Shown here piece by piece: positions 26,704 to 35,214 of a stretch of 64,000 nt of DNA. A program made the position numbers and the translations under genes. Within the stretch, counting starts at the first letter, position 1, and every line of letters begins with the position of its first letter. The stretch is from the NCBI RefSeq assembly GCF_001593005.1, contig NZ_LQZQ01000001.1, positions 310,001-374,000 on the forward strand. Direction: 5' to 3'. Source of the stretch: Roseivirga ehrenbergii (GTDB lineage: Bacteria > Bacteroidota > Bacteroidia > Cytophagales > Cyclobacteriaceae). The notes below the pieces were generated by a model that saw only the letters and a list, made by a program, of their open reading frames with translations, had not been told where the DNA came from and made no database searches.

Positions 26704-27942
26704 ATGAATACAAGCAATTCTGGCATCACCACACGCCTCAGCGTTATGATGTTTCTACAATTTTTCATCTGGGGAGGCTGGTTTGTGACCCTCGGCACTT
26801 TTTTAGGCAATAATATTAATGCCACAGACGGCCAAATTGCCCAAGCTTTTTCAACTCAATCGTGGGGAGCAATCATAGCTCCATTTATCATTGGCTTAAT
26901 TGCAGACCGATATTTTAATGCTGAAAAAATTCTGGGCCTGCTACACCTAGCCGGAGCCGTATTAATGTATTTAATGGCAGAAACGACCGAATTCGAAGTT
27001 TTCTATCCTTATGTACTCGGTTATATGGTACTATACATGCCCACATTGGCTTTGGTAAACTCAGTAGCCTTCAGAACTATGAGTGATCCTTCAAAGCAGT
27101 TTTCTAGAATTAGAGTTTGGGGAACAATTGGGTGGGTTTTAGCAGGACTCGTAATCAGCTTTGTGTTTTCTTGGGATTCGCAAGAAGCAATTGCTGAAGG
27201 CATGTTGAAAAACACTTTTCTGATGACGGCAATCGCATCGGCCATTTTGGGAGTATTCAGTTTTACATTACCTAAAACACCTCCACGAGTTGAAAAAGGT
27301 GAGAAAATAACCCTAAAAGAAATTCTCGGGCTAGATGCCCTTAAGCTTTTAACGAATAAGAACTTCGCTGTATTCTTCTTTTCATCTGTGCTTATCTGTA
27401 TTCCACTGGCCTTCTATTATCAAAACGCCAATCCGTTTCTGGCCGAAATTGGAGTAAGTAACCCAACGGGAAAAATGACCATTGGCCAAATTTCAGAAGT
27501 ATTATTTATGCTCCTGCTTCCGATTTTTCTTAAAAAATATGGCATCAAAAAGACCTTACTTTTCGGAATGTTAGCTTGGGCGCTACGCTATGTGCTATTT
27601 GCTTTCGGCAACTCAGAAGAGCTTGTTTTCATGCTGATTACTGGAATTGCCTTACATGGTATTTGCTACGATTTCTTCTTTGTTTCGGGTCAAATTTATA
27701 CCGATTCAAAAGCGGGAGAGAAATTCAAGAGTTCAGCGCAAGGCCTTATTACCTTGGCCACTTATGGTGTAGGTATGTTGATCGGCTTTTGGGTGGCTGG
27801 TCAAATCTCTGAATTCTATACCGTTGGCGATGTGCATGAGTGGAAGAACATCTGGCTATTACCAGCAGGCTTTGCCGTATTGGTATTCTTGATTTTTGCA
27901 GCCACTTTCAAAAACGAAGAAATACACTACGAAGAAAAATGA
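26704..27942 (+). CDS. MFS transporter, nucleoside-permease (NupG) type
   Basis: The 412-residue protein has 12 predicted membrane helices and starts LSVMMFLQFFIWGGWFVTLG, the wording typical of NupG/XapB-like symporters found in Bacteroidota sugar-catabolism clusters. SRIRVWGTIGWVLAGL near 135 is another family marker. It should import a small polar solute with protons. Its place between a DUF1080 lipoprotein and cytoplasmic sugar enzymes suggests a sugar or 3-keto-sugar rather than a nucleoside. The stop overlaps the next start as ATGA. Confidence 0.87.
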   Translation: MNTSNSGITTRLSVMMFLQFFIWGGWFVTLGTFLGNNINATDGQIAQAFSTQSWGAIIAPFIIGLIADRYFNAEKILGLLHLAGAVLMYLMAETTEFEVFYPYVLGYMVLYMPTLALVNSVAFRTMSDPSKQFSRIRVWGTIGWVLAGLVISFVFSWDSQEAIAEGMLKNTFLMTAIASAILGVFSFTLPKTPPRVEKGEKITLKEILGLDALKLLTNKNFAVFFFSSVLICIPLAFYYQNANPFLAEIGVSNPTGKMTIGQISEVLFMLLLPIFLKKYGIKKTLLFGMLAWALRYVLFAFGNSEELVFMLITGIALHGICYDFFFVSGQIYTDSKAGEKFKSSAQGLITLATYGVGMLIGFWVAGQISEFYTVGDVHEWKNIWLLPAGFAVLVFLIFAATFKNEEIHYEEK

Positions 27943-29096
27943 GCCAAAATAAAATCAAACTAGGCATGATTGGGGGCGGTAGCAGCTCTTTTATTGGCCT
28001 TACGCATCGAATAGCGGCTACTATGGGTGAAAATTTCACTCTAGTTGGGGGCGCCTTCGAAAGAGACCATAATAAGGCACTGGATTTTGCCAAAACCTTA
28101 GGGCTTGATTTGTCAAGGTGCTATGCGAATATTGACGATTTTATTGCGGGTGAAAACGCCTTACCAAAGTCTAACAGAATTGAAGCGGTTGTGATTGTCA
28201 CGCCCAACTTCCTTCACTATACTATGGCCAAGCAATTAATTCAAGCGGGCTTTCACGTTATTTGCGAAAAACCAGTAACCAATACTGCTGCCCAGGCTAT
28301 TGAATTAGAGCAGTTGGTAACCAAACATAAAGTAGTCTTTGCCTTAACGCATACTTATACAGGCTACCCTATGGTGCGCCAAATGAAAACCATGATTGCT
28401 GAAGGCATGATTGGTGACATTCAAAAAGTAGATGCGCAATATTACCAAGGTTGGATCAACCCTGTCATCCACGATAAGGAAAAACGCAAAAGCGTTTGGC
28501 GATTAGACCCCGAAAAAGCGGGACAAAGTTGCTGCATGGGCGATATTGGGGTACATGCTTTCAACATGATTGAATACACCACAGGTTTAAAAACCACCAA
28601 AGTACTTTCTGACTTAAGCACACTCTACAACGACAACCCTTTAGATATTGACGGAACGGCTTTATTGTGTTTTGAAAATGGCGTTCGAGGAATGGTAAGG
28701 GCTAGTCAAATTGCTACGGGAGAAGAAAACAATCTCAAAATTGCGGTTTACGGTCGAAAAGGAGCGCTTAAATGGGAGCAAGAAAACCCCAATTACCTTT
28801 ACTTCTTACAAGAAGACAAGCCCGTTCAGGTTTTCAAACCGGGTCATGTTTATAATAGTGATTTCGCCAAAGAAAGCACAAAAATGGCGCCTGGCCACCC
28901 AGAAGGAATTTTTGATTCTATGGCCAATATTTACAACGGAGCAGCAAAAGCCATTCGAGCTGAGGCATATCAAAAAGGTGCTTTCCCTACGATTCATGAT
29001 GGCGTAAGAGGAATGAAATTTATAGAAGCGGTTTTGGAATCTACCCAAAACGGAAATAGTTGGACAGAAATAGTGGATGAGCATGAAGACAATTAA
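27939..29096 (+). CDS. Gfo/Idh/MocA-family oxidoreductase
   Basis: The start at 27939 overlaps the transporter stop by four bases (ATGA) and puts the Rossmann motif LGMIGGGSSSFIGL at the usual N-terminal place; an in-frame start at 27840 would add 33 residues read from the transporter's codons. The 385-residue product has CEKPVTNTAAQA with the conserved EKP lysine, and a GDIGVHAFNMIEY stretch with the catalytic histidine of the C-terminal domain. These NAD(P) enzymes oxidise or reduce sugar hydroxyls, often at C3. In this operon, reduction of an imported 3-keto-sugar is likely. The isomerase gene overlaps its end by 20 bases. Confidence 0.9.
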   Translation: MSQNKIKLGMIGGGSSSFIGLTHRIAATMGENFTLVGGAFERDHNKALDFAKTLGLDLSRCYANIDDFIAGENALPKSNRIEAVVIVTPNFLHYTMAKQLIQAGFHVICEKPVTNTAAQAIELEQLVTKHKVVFALTHTYTGYPMVRQMKTMIAEGMIGDIQKVDAQYYQGWINPVIHDKEKRKSVWRLDPEKAGQSCCMGDIGVHAFNMIEYTTGLKTTKVLSDLSTLYNDNPLDIDGTALLCFENGVRGMVRASQIATGEENNLKIAVYGRKGALKWEQENPNYLYFLQEDKPVQVFKPGHVYNSDFAKESTKMAPGHPEGIFDSMANIYNGAAKAIRAEAYQKGAFPTIHDGVRGMKFIEAVLESTQNGNSWTEIVDEHEDN

Positions 29097-30132
29097 AGGA
29101 CCCGCCATTTTTTTGGCACAATTTGCAGACGATAAAGCCCCTTTCAATTCTTTAGATAGCATTGCGAAATGGGCGAGTGATTTAGGTTATAAAGCCGTTC
29201 AGATTCCTACTTGGGATGCACGCTTGATTGACCTTGACAAAGCTGCCGAAAGCAAAACTTATTGTGACGAACTGAAAGGCACTTTGGCCAACCATGGCTT
29301 AGAAGTCAGTGAACTTTCTACTCACCTGCAAGGACAATTGGTGGCCGTTCATCCTGCATATGAAGAACTCTTTAAGGGCTTTGCACCAAAAGGAATGAAC
29401 GCCAAACAACGAAATGTTTGGGCAATAGACCAAGTGAAAAAAGCGGCTGTGGCTTCTAAGAATTTGGGGTTAAAAGTTCATGCTTCGTTTTCAGGCGCAT
29501 TGCTTTGGCCCTATTTCTATAATTGGCCGCAACGTCCTGCTGGTTTAATCGAAAAAGGGTTTGCGGAACTCGCTAACCGATGGTTGCCTATTCTGAATCA
29601 TTTTGATGAAAACGGAGTCGACCTTTGCTATGAAGTGCATGCTGGCGAAGATCTTCATGATGGTATTAGCTTCGAAATGTTTTACGAGGCTACCGGGAAA
29701 CACAGCCGTGTAAAAATGCTTTACGACCCTTCTCATTTTGTGCTTCAGCAATTGGATTACTTGACTTACATCGACCATTACCATGAGTTCATTGGCATGT
29801 TCCATGTAAAAGATGCCGAGTTTAACCCAACAGGAAAATCAGGAGTTTATGGCGGTTATCAAGATTGGCGAGAACGACCAGGACGGTTCCGTTCGATTGG
29901 CGATGGACAAGTAGATTTCCAAAGCATTTTCTCCAAACTGACCCAACATGGCTATGATGGCTGGGCAGTATTAGAATGGGAGTGCTGCATTAAATCGCCT
30001 GAGCAAGGCGCAAGAGAAGGCGCTCAATACATTGATCAATTCATTATTGAAGCCACAGAAAAAAACTTTGATGATTTCGCAGATTCTGGAATTAGCGATG
30101 AAGAATTTAAAAAACTATTAGGTCTAGAATAA
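29077..30132 (+). CDS. Sugar phosphate isomerase/epimerase-like TIM barrel protein
   Basis: The 351-residue enzyme belongs to the xylose-isomerase-like AP_endonuc_2 barrel. Probable metal ligands lie in CYEVHAGEDLHDG, MLYDPSHFVLQ, MFHVKDAEF and VLEWEC, the usual Glu-Asp-His-Glu arrangement. The first ATG overlaps the dehydrogenase by 20 bases; a second ATG two codons on is equally possible. In 3-keto-glycoside pathways, such proteins catalyse epimerisation, isomerisation or lyase steps on 3-keto-sugars, so this is the inferred role. It has no signal peptide and should be cytoplasmic. Confidence 0.88.
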   Translation: MSMKTIKGPAIFLAQFADDKAPFNSLDSIAKWASDLGYKAVQIPTWDARLIDLDKAAESKTYCDELKGTLANHGLEVSELSTHLQGQLVAVHPAYEELFKGFAPKGMNAKQRNVWAIDQVKKAAVASKNLGLKVHASFSGALLWPYFYNWPQRPAGLIEKGFAELANRWLPILNHFDENGVDLCYEVHAGEDLHDGISFEMFYEATGKHSRVKMLYDPSHFVLQQLDYLTYIDHYHEFIGMFHVKDAEFNPTGKSGVYGGYQDWRERPGRFRSIGDGQVDFQSIFSKLTQHGYDGWAVLEWECCIKSPEQGAREGAQYIDQFIIEATEKNFDDFADSGISDEEFKKLLGLE

Positions 30133-30133
30133 C

Positions 30134-30940
30134 ATGAAAAGAACCCAAACCAACGCTCCTTATCCTATTTTGGCTTTTTCTCAAAAATGGATTACCAAAG
30201 CATTTGTAGGAACACATGCCTTTGCAGTGATTATCTTTTTACTGACACAAATGTCGGCTTCTGCGCAAATCACCGACCCAAAAGCCACAGAAGTGTGGGA
30301 GCCCGTTCCTCAAAAAGTAAACCCAGCAAAAAATGGAGGCGCTCCTTCCGATGCCATTGTGCTTTTTGATGGCTCAAACCTCAATGCATGGAAATCTCGC
30401 AACGAAGATAAACCAGCAGGCTGGAAAGTAGAAAACGGTTATATGGAAGTAGCAAGGGGCGCTGGCGACATTATGACCAAAAAGGCGTTTGGTGATATTC
30501 AATTACATATAGAATGGAGTGCTCCTACCGAAATAGTGGGCGAAGGCCAAGGCCGAGGAAATTCTGGTGTTTTCTTACAGGAGCGCTACGAGGTGCAAAT
30601 TTTAGACAGTTACGTAAGCAAAACCTATTCAAATGGACAAGCCGGTTCAATTTACAAACAGAGCATTCCGTTGGTAAATGCTACTGCAGCCCCAGGCGAA
30701 TGGAATGTTTACGACATCATCTATAAAGCTCCACAGTTCAATAAGGACGGCATGAAAGTGGCCGATGGTTATGTGACCGTTATCCATAATGGAGTTGTAA
30801 TCCAAAACCATCAAAGACTTTTGGGCACTACAGAATACATTGGCTTTCCTAAAAACCCAGCCCATGGCGATGGCGCTATTATTCTGCAAGACCACGGAAA
30901 CCCAGTAAGGTTTCGAAATATTTGGCTAAGAGAACTATAA
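30134..30940 (+). CDS. Secreted DUF1080 protein, predicted 3-keto-disaccharide hydrolase
   Basis: The 268-residue product has a long N-region then a signal segment (AFAVIIFLLTQMSASAQ, cleavage near 46). The DUF1080 fold follows: DAIVLFDGSNLNAWKSRN, GWKVENGYMEVARG, GRGNSGVFLQERYEVQILDS, and the C-terminal DHGNPVRFRNIWLREL. It differs clearly from the DUF1080 lipoprotein at 25895, so the operon encodes two such enzymes, perhaps for different glycosidic linkages. Hydrolysis of 3-keto-glycosides in the periplasm is inferred from the family and context. A hairpin follows the stop. Confidence 0.87.
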   Translation: MKRTQTNAPYPILAFSQKWITKAFVGTHAFAVIIFLLTQMSASAQITDPKATEVWEPVPQKVNPAKNGGAPSDAIVLFDGSNLNAWKSRNEDKPAGWKVENGYMEVARGAGDIMTKKAFGDIQLHIEWSAPTEIVGEGQGRGNSGVFLQERYEVQILDSYVSKTYSNGQAGSIYKQSIPLVNATAAPGEWNVYDIIYKAPQFNKDGMKVADGYVTVIHNGVVIQNHQRLLGTTEYIGFPKNPAHGDGAIILQDHGNPVRFRNIWLREL

Positions 30941-30945
30941 AAAGT

Positions 30946-30973
30946 GAGGGCATCTTCGGAAGAAAATGCCCTC
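30946..30973 (+). terminator. Hairpin after the DUF1080 operon
   Basis: GAGGGCAT pairs with ATGCCCTC around a 12-base loop, six bases after the stop codon. There is no proper T-run, so it may be a weak terminator or an mRNA-end stabiliser. Confidence 0.5.
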
Positions 30974-31046
30974 TGTGGTTGATTGGTTGAGGATGTCCTG
31001 TCAAACACCTCGGCTCCCTATTCTCACACTACTAAGAATAGTTTTC

Positions 31047-31223
31047 TTAAAAAATCGAAGTCACCAAGATTGAGACAAGCACTGTTATTAATAAAAACAG
31101 TTCAAAATTGGCGTTAACCGTCTTTATAATATTTCCAAACGGAGCAAGTTGCTTTCGCAACTCCTTCGATCCATTGGAATTATTGGTTTTCTTTCCCGTA
31201 AAAATCGATTGTGACTCAGTCAT
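31047..31223 (-). CDS. Small membrane protein of 58 residues
   Basis: The ATG at 31223 lies seven bases after the stop of the short LuxR-type gene on the same strand. The product has a polar, lysine-rich N-terminal half (MTESQSIFTGKKTNN) and one C-terminal hydrophobic segment (ELFLLITVLVSILVTSIF) ending at the stop. That looks like a tail-anchored or single-pass small protein. Coupling to the regulator and the clear hydrophobic helix support it; there is no family match, so it could be a chance frame. Confidence 0.45.
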   Translation of the reverse strand: MTESQSIFTGKKTNNSNGSKELRKQLAPFGNIIKTVNANFELFLLITVLVSILVTSIF

Positions 31224-31230
31224 AATATTA

Positions 31231-31500
31231 TTATTGTATAATTCCTGTCCTCATGCATTTCACTACCAAATCGGTTGTATTTCGTGCTTCCGATTTCCTC
31301 AGAATATTTTTCCGATGAGTTTTCACCGTGTCTACCGACACAAACAATTCATCAGCAATTTCTTTAGCGCTATTTCCCTCAGCCAAAAGGTTAATAATCT
31401 CGAATTCCCTGGCCGTGAAATCCAAACGTAGTTCTAGGTGGTGCATAAGTCTCTGATTTAGTATTTCAAAGTACACCAAACCTCTGCCCGATTCTATCAA
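31231..31500 (-). CDS. Short LuxR-type helix-turn-helix protein
   Basis: The frame encodes an 89-residue protein starting at a TTG (an in-frame stop lies just upstream). A GTG at residue 9 or the ATG at residue 19 could be the true start. Residues 27-85 are a full GerE/LuxR DNA-binding domain: LDFTAREFEIINLLAEGNSA, then KEIADELFVSVDTVKTHRKN. Such domains normally follow a receiver, PAS or ligand domain, and none is present. It is therefore either a stand-alone HTH regulator or the remnant of a longer one. It lies between the 3-keto-sugar operon and the NarL-type two-component genes, so it could regulate either. A 58-residue membrane protein follows. Confidence 0.65.
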   Translation of the reverse strand: MIESGRGLVYFEILNQRLMHHLELRLDFTAREFEIINLLAEGNSAKEIADELFVSVDTVKTHRKNILRKSEARNTTDLVVKCMRTGIIQ

Positions 31501-31656
31501 GGTTTTAGACTGAAAAAAAAACTAGTGGTTTTCCGCTAGACGAAGTTTATATTGGGTTCAAGAATGACTTCAACTTGTATGTATATCAAGTGTATGAAAA
31601 TATCTTCTAGTAAAATCATTCGCTAAAACACTGAAAATCAACCAAAACTATTCAAC

Positions 31657-32148
31657 ATGAAAGCTGAGAAAATACCCAAAATTCCAATGGGGTATGAAAT
31701 GGAAACATTCAAGGATTTGCCCAAAGATGTTATCACCCATATGCCTTTTATTATTTTCGCCCCAAACAGACCTGTAATTGGCGGTGAAGTTTATGTTCCA
31801 ATGCATTTTTTGTACATTTTCAAAAACCTAGATGTATTTAGTCAAGAAGGTTATGAAAATGGCCATGTTTTCGATGAAATGCCTCCTGACTCCACCCTAA
31901 CTTTTAAGTCAAAATTTAATGAAGAAGTAGGTTATTCTGTAATTAGAATGACTTATTATTTCAATGTAAAACTTGGGCGTGAAACCCTAAAGTTTAAGAT
32001 GAACATAAGCGAATCGGATAAAGTCAAATACAACTTAGCCAATAGAGATAACAGACTGCCTTTAGCTAATGGCGTTTCGATGGCATTTATGCCTGAGTTC
32101 TTTACAGAGGAGTGTGATGTTAATATTCCCCCTCCACCAACAGCCTAA
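31657..32148 (+). CDS. Unknown protein co-expressed with a NarL-type sensor kinase
   Basis: The 163-residue protein has no signal peptide or membrane helix. It starts MKAEKIPKIPMGYEMETFKD, is rich in beta-forming and aromatic residues (IIFAPNRPVIGGEVYVPMHF, VIRMTYYFNVKLGRETLKF), and ends in a proline run (NIPPPPTA). No family is recognised. Its stop codon overlaps the start of the sensor kinase gene by one base (TAATG), so the two are translationally linked. It may therefore act in the same signalling path, for instance as a cytoplasmic sensor partner. That is inference. Confidence 0.7.
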   Translation: MKAEKIPKIPMGYEMETFKDLPKDVITHMPFIIFAPNRPVIGGEVYVPMHFLYIFKNLDVFSQEGYENGHVFDEMPPDSTLTFKSKFNEEVGYSVIRMTYYFNVKLGRETLKFKMNISESDKVKYNLANRDNRLPLANGVSMAFMPEFFTEECDVNIPPPPTA

Positions 32149-33905
32149 TGTCTAGATTTGTAAATAGGATATTCATAGGTGTAATCGCTTTAATGGTGAT
32201 TACACCCTTCCTTTCTTTTGGCCAATCGCAAAAAACCGACAGCCTAAAGGAAAATTACACCCAAAATAAGCAGCCAAGTACCGCCATTGAATTGGCTGAA
32301 ATATTTACACTAACCAATACCGATTCTGCACTTTACTTTCTACAACAGGTAGATAAAAGATCGCTTTCTGAAGTTGACAGAATTCATTTCGAAAAGGTAA
32401 AAGGCAGATTTTTTACAGTTACTAGCCAGTATGACAGCGCTGTTTTGGTTTATACTGGCTTATTGAGAATTCTGGAAGGAAAGCCGGAACACATAGGGTT
32501 AGAGGCCGATATTTTAGATAATATTGGTGGAGTTTACCTAACCCTTAGAGAAAACGACCAATCACTCGATTTTATCAATCGGGCTAAAAAAATCAGGGAA
32601 GAAAACAGACTAGCATCTGAACTTTACAAATCTCACTACTCGCTGGGGAACTTCTTATTCAGAACCGGAAAAAGCAGAGAAGCAGTCGATAATTACCGTA
32701 AGAGTTTAACGCTATTAAACGAGAAAAGCGATATCAATTTTCAGGCAAACCTAAACTACATGATGGGTACCGCCTATAACATATTGAAGCAAAATGATAG
32801 CTCCATATATTTTCTTCTTAAGGCCAAAACCATTTATGACCAAACCAATCAGGTAGTTTCTCAAATCAATACGGCAAACTCCATTGCTCAAGCCATGATT
32901 AATGAGCAACGATTTTCCGAAGCCATTCCTTTATTGGAAAATAACATTAAGCTGCTAGCGTCAAACGGAGATTGGCAGAAATACATGGCCGCCTACTCAC
33001 AGCTTTCTAAAGCATACGAAGGGCTAGAGGATTATAAAAATGCATTGGCATATCAAAAATTACGGTACGACACTGTAGTAGGATTTTTAGCAAAACAAAG
33101 AACAGAGTCCGTAGCCAAAATCACGGAAGATTACAGAACCGATAAACAGCTGGATGAGGCAGAAGAAACAGCCATATGGGCTACCCAAAGGGCTAAAATT
33201 TTCGGAGGAATTGCCATCGGTTTAATCATGCTTCTGATTATCAGCTACCTTCTTTTCTTAAGAACCATTCAACGCAAAAAGTTGGAAAACCTAAGGGCAA
33301 TGGTTTTGGGTGAAGAAAATGAAAGAAAGCGTGTAGCCAAAGATTTACATGATGGAATCGGTGTTCTGCTTACCAGCGTAAAAATGCGTTTAAGTAATTT
33401 TGAAGATAAGGTAGAAGACAAAGATGCTTTTCAAAACTCGCTAGGCCAAATTGATAATGCCTGTTCGGAAGTACGCAGAATTTCGCACAATATGGTTCCT
33501 GCCAGCTTAAGCAAATTAGGCTTAGAAGAAGCCATGCTCGATCTTTTTGACAATGTAACCGCTTCATCTCAAATTGAAATTCAAGAAAAGTTAAGTTATG
33601 AAGAAGGCGATTTTGAAGAGTCTAGTGAAGTACTAATTTATCGAGTAATTCAAGAACTAGTAAACAACACTCTTAAGTACGCACAGGCTTCTAGCATTCA
33701 AATTGAAATGAAAAAAATCAAAGACGAATATATTATTGAGTACAAAGACAACGGAATTGGCTTTGACAAAACCAAAGTTAAAAATGGAATTGGACTCAAG
33801 AGCATCGCTTCTCGAATTGATATTTTAAAAGGGAAGCTCACATTTGATAGTACAGAAGGAAATGGCGTAAGCTTCAAAATAAATATTCCGTTACAACATG
33901 GATAA
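32148..33905 (+). CDS. TPR-containing sensor histidine kinase, HisKA_3 (NarX) type
   Basis: The 585-residue kinase has a signal peptide (residues 1-25, ending SFGQ) and a periplasmic region of tetratricopeptide repeats (about 40-320). A membrane helix follows (IFGGIAIGLIMLLIISYLLF, about 350-371), then a HisKA_3 domain with His401 in RVAKDLHDGIGVLLTS and an ATPase domain (ELVNNTLKYA, YKDNGIGFD, NGIGLKSIASRI). This layout is common in Bacteroidota. The periplasmic TPRs probably bind a protein or peptide signal. It sits in one operon with a 163-residue protein and its response regulator, which overlaps it by eight bases. Confidence 0.92.
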   Translation: MSRFVNRIFIGVIALMVITPFLSFGQSQKTDSLKENYTQNKQPSTAIELAEIFTLTNTDSALYFLQQVDKRSLSEVDRIHFEKVKGRFFTVTSQYDSAVLVYTGLLRILEGKPEHIGLEADILDNIGGVYLTLRENDQSLDFINRAKKIREENRLASELYKSHYSLGNFLFRTGKSREAVDNYRKSLTLLNEKSDINFQANLNYMMGTAYNILKQNDSSIYFLLKAKTIYDQTNQVVSQINTANSIAQAMINEQRFSEAIPLLENNIKLLASNGDWQKYMAAYSQLSKAYEGLEDYKNALAYQKLRYDTVVGFLAKQRTESVAKITEDYRTDKQLDEAEETAIWATQRAKIFGGIAIGLIMLLIISYLLFLRTIQRKKLENLRAMVLGEENERKRVAKDLHDGIGVLLTSVKMRLSNFEDKVEDKDAFQNSLGQIDNACSEVRRISHNMVPASLSKLGLEEAMLDLFDNVTASSQIEIQEKLSYEEGDFEESSEVLIYRVIQELVNNTLKYAQASSIQIEMKKIKDEYIIEYKDNGIGFDKTKVKNGIGLKSIASRIDILKGKLTFDSTEGNGVSFKINIPLQHG

Positions 33906-34545
33906 AATTAAAATCTTAGTAGCAGACGATCATCAAGTAATTATTGACGGCTTAGAAGCCATCATTAGCACTACCGAGCATCTTGAGTTTATAGGCGGGG
34001 CATCGAACGGAAAAGAAGTGATTTCTAAAGTAAAATCTCAGCCTGTTGATTTAATATTGATGGACATCAACATGCCTGAAATGGACGGTTTGGAATGCAC
34101 AGCATACCTCAGCAAAAACTACCCTAACATTAGGGTAATTGCATTGAGCATGCATGACAACCCTAGGCTTGCCAAACGCATGATTAAAAATGGAGCCTTT
34201 GGCTTTCTGCTCAAGAATTCGAGCAAAGCCAATATTCTAACAGCTATATCGGAAGTAATGCAGGGACGAAATTTCTTCGATCCTATGCTGATGTCTACCT
34301 TTTTTGATGCGGATAATAAAAAAACATCGAGCAGTTTTTCAAAAAAGGACTTACTCACCAAGCGCGAAATTCAGATCATTCAACTGATATGCCAAGAAAA
34401 AACCACAATTGAAATAGCTGACGAGCTTTCTATCAGTACCCACACCGTAGAAAGTCACCGAGGAAATATTATGCTGAAGTTAGAACTCAAAAACTCAGTC
34501 GGCCTTGTAAAATGGGCGATTCAAAACGAGGTGATTGAGCTTTAA
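33898..34545 (+). CDS. NarL/FixJ-family response regulator
   Basis: The 215-residue regulator has a receiver domain (ILVADDHQVIIDGLEA, phospho-acceptor Asp56 in LILMDINMPEMDGLEC, Lys near 105 in FLLKNSSKAN). A LuxR-type HTH follows (LLTKREIQIIQLICQEKTTI, then HTVESHRGNIMLKL). It overlaps the kinase gene by eight bases. Its targets are unknown. The neighbouring sugar-oxidation genes on both sides are reasonable candidates. A bidirectional terminator separates it from the convergent oxidoreductase genes. Confidence 0.93.
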   Translation: MDKIKILVADDHQVIIDGLEAIISTTEHLEFIGGASNGKEVISKVKSQPVDLILMDINMPEMDGLECTAYLSKNYPNIRVIALSMHDNPRLAKRMIKNGAFGFLLKNSSKANILTAISEVMQGRNFFDPMLMSTFFDADNKKTSSSFSKKDLLTKREIQIIQLICQEKTTIEIADELSISTHTVESHRGNIMLKLELKNSVGLVKWAIQNEVIEL

Positions 34546-34555
34546 TGGAATAAAA

Positions 34556-34581
34556 AATTCCGCCCCAAAAAGAGCGGAATT
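34556..34581. terminator. Bidirectional terminator between response regulator and oxidoreductase genes
   Basis: AATTCCGC pairs with GCGGAATT around a 10-base loop, flanked by A-rich and T-containing sequence. It lies between two convergent genes. Confidence 0.75.
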
Positions 34582-34587
34582 AAATTC

Positions 34588-35211
34588 TTAAACATTCGAC
34601 CAAGCCTTTTGACCGGGTTCGTAAGGAATACAGCCTTCATATTTACCAGGAATAGGATCATATGCCATCACTTCTTTCCCTACTAATTCTGAAGAAAAAT
34701 AACTCCAAATGGTAGAATCCACCACGTTCGTCACAAAATAGGTTTCCACAAATACATCGTCTTTCTCTCCTTCTTTTCTGAATTCAGCTCGGTAGTTTCT
34801 CAGAATATCCTTGTCAGCCTCATACTTGTCAAAGTAGCTATTAATAGCCTCCGTCATTTGTTCGGTGGTTGCCTTATCAAAACTCACCTCCTGATTTGCG
34901 TTAAAATTAGCCACAAAAACATTGAGTCCTCTCTTGAAATATTCCGCTTCACGGTTTCTGTAAATATTGGCTAAAGCTGAATCCAAGTGACTTGGCACTC
35001 CGGCTTCAATAGCGCCTGGCGTACTCGTTTTGGGCATAATTCCTTCACAAACCTTCCCCAATTGGCTTGCCTCTTCGGGGCTGAGGTACACAGGTTTCCA
35101 ATCTAGCTCAGCGGCAGAAGAACAACCCTGCAATGCGCCAAAGAAAACCGTAGAGGTAAACAAAGCCATCGATCCGAATCCTAAGTTTTTTAATGCTTCT
35201 CTTCTTTCCAT
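34588..35211 (-). CDS. Gluconate 2-dehydrogenase subunit 3-like Tat lipoprotein
   Basis: The 207-residue small subunit begins MERREALKNLGFG, with the Arg3-Arg4 pair and context of a twin-arginine signal, and has a lipobox ending at Cys30 (GALQGC). The mature part matches the Gluconate_2-dh3 family: YLSPEEASQLGKVCEGIMPKT near 43, and PSHLDSAL. In characterised systems, this subunit carries the folded GMC flavoprotein through the Tat pathway. The GMC gene is immediately upstream (3-base gap) and itself lacks a signal peptide, which fits that arrangement. It would anchor the complex in the membrane facing the periplasm. Confidence 0.88.
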   Translation of the reverse strand: MERREALKNLGFGSMALFTSTVFFGALQGCSSAAELDWKPVYLSPEEASQLGKVCEGIMPKTSTPGAIEAGVPSHLDSALANIYRNREAEYFKRGLNVFVANFNANQEVSFDKATTEQMTEAINSYFDKYEADKDILRNYRAEFRKEGEKDDVFVETYFVTNVVDSTIWSYFSSELVGKEVMAYDPIPGKYEGCIPYEPGQKAWSNV

Positions 35212-35214
35212 GGT

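Noticed and set aside
31108-31431. Plus-strand open frame of 107 codons opposite the LuxR-type gene
   Set aside because: It overlaps the HTH gene antisense, has no domain and an odd cysteine/phenylalanine-rich composition. The minus-strand HTH motif is the real signal.
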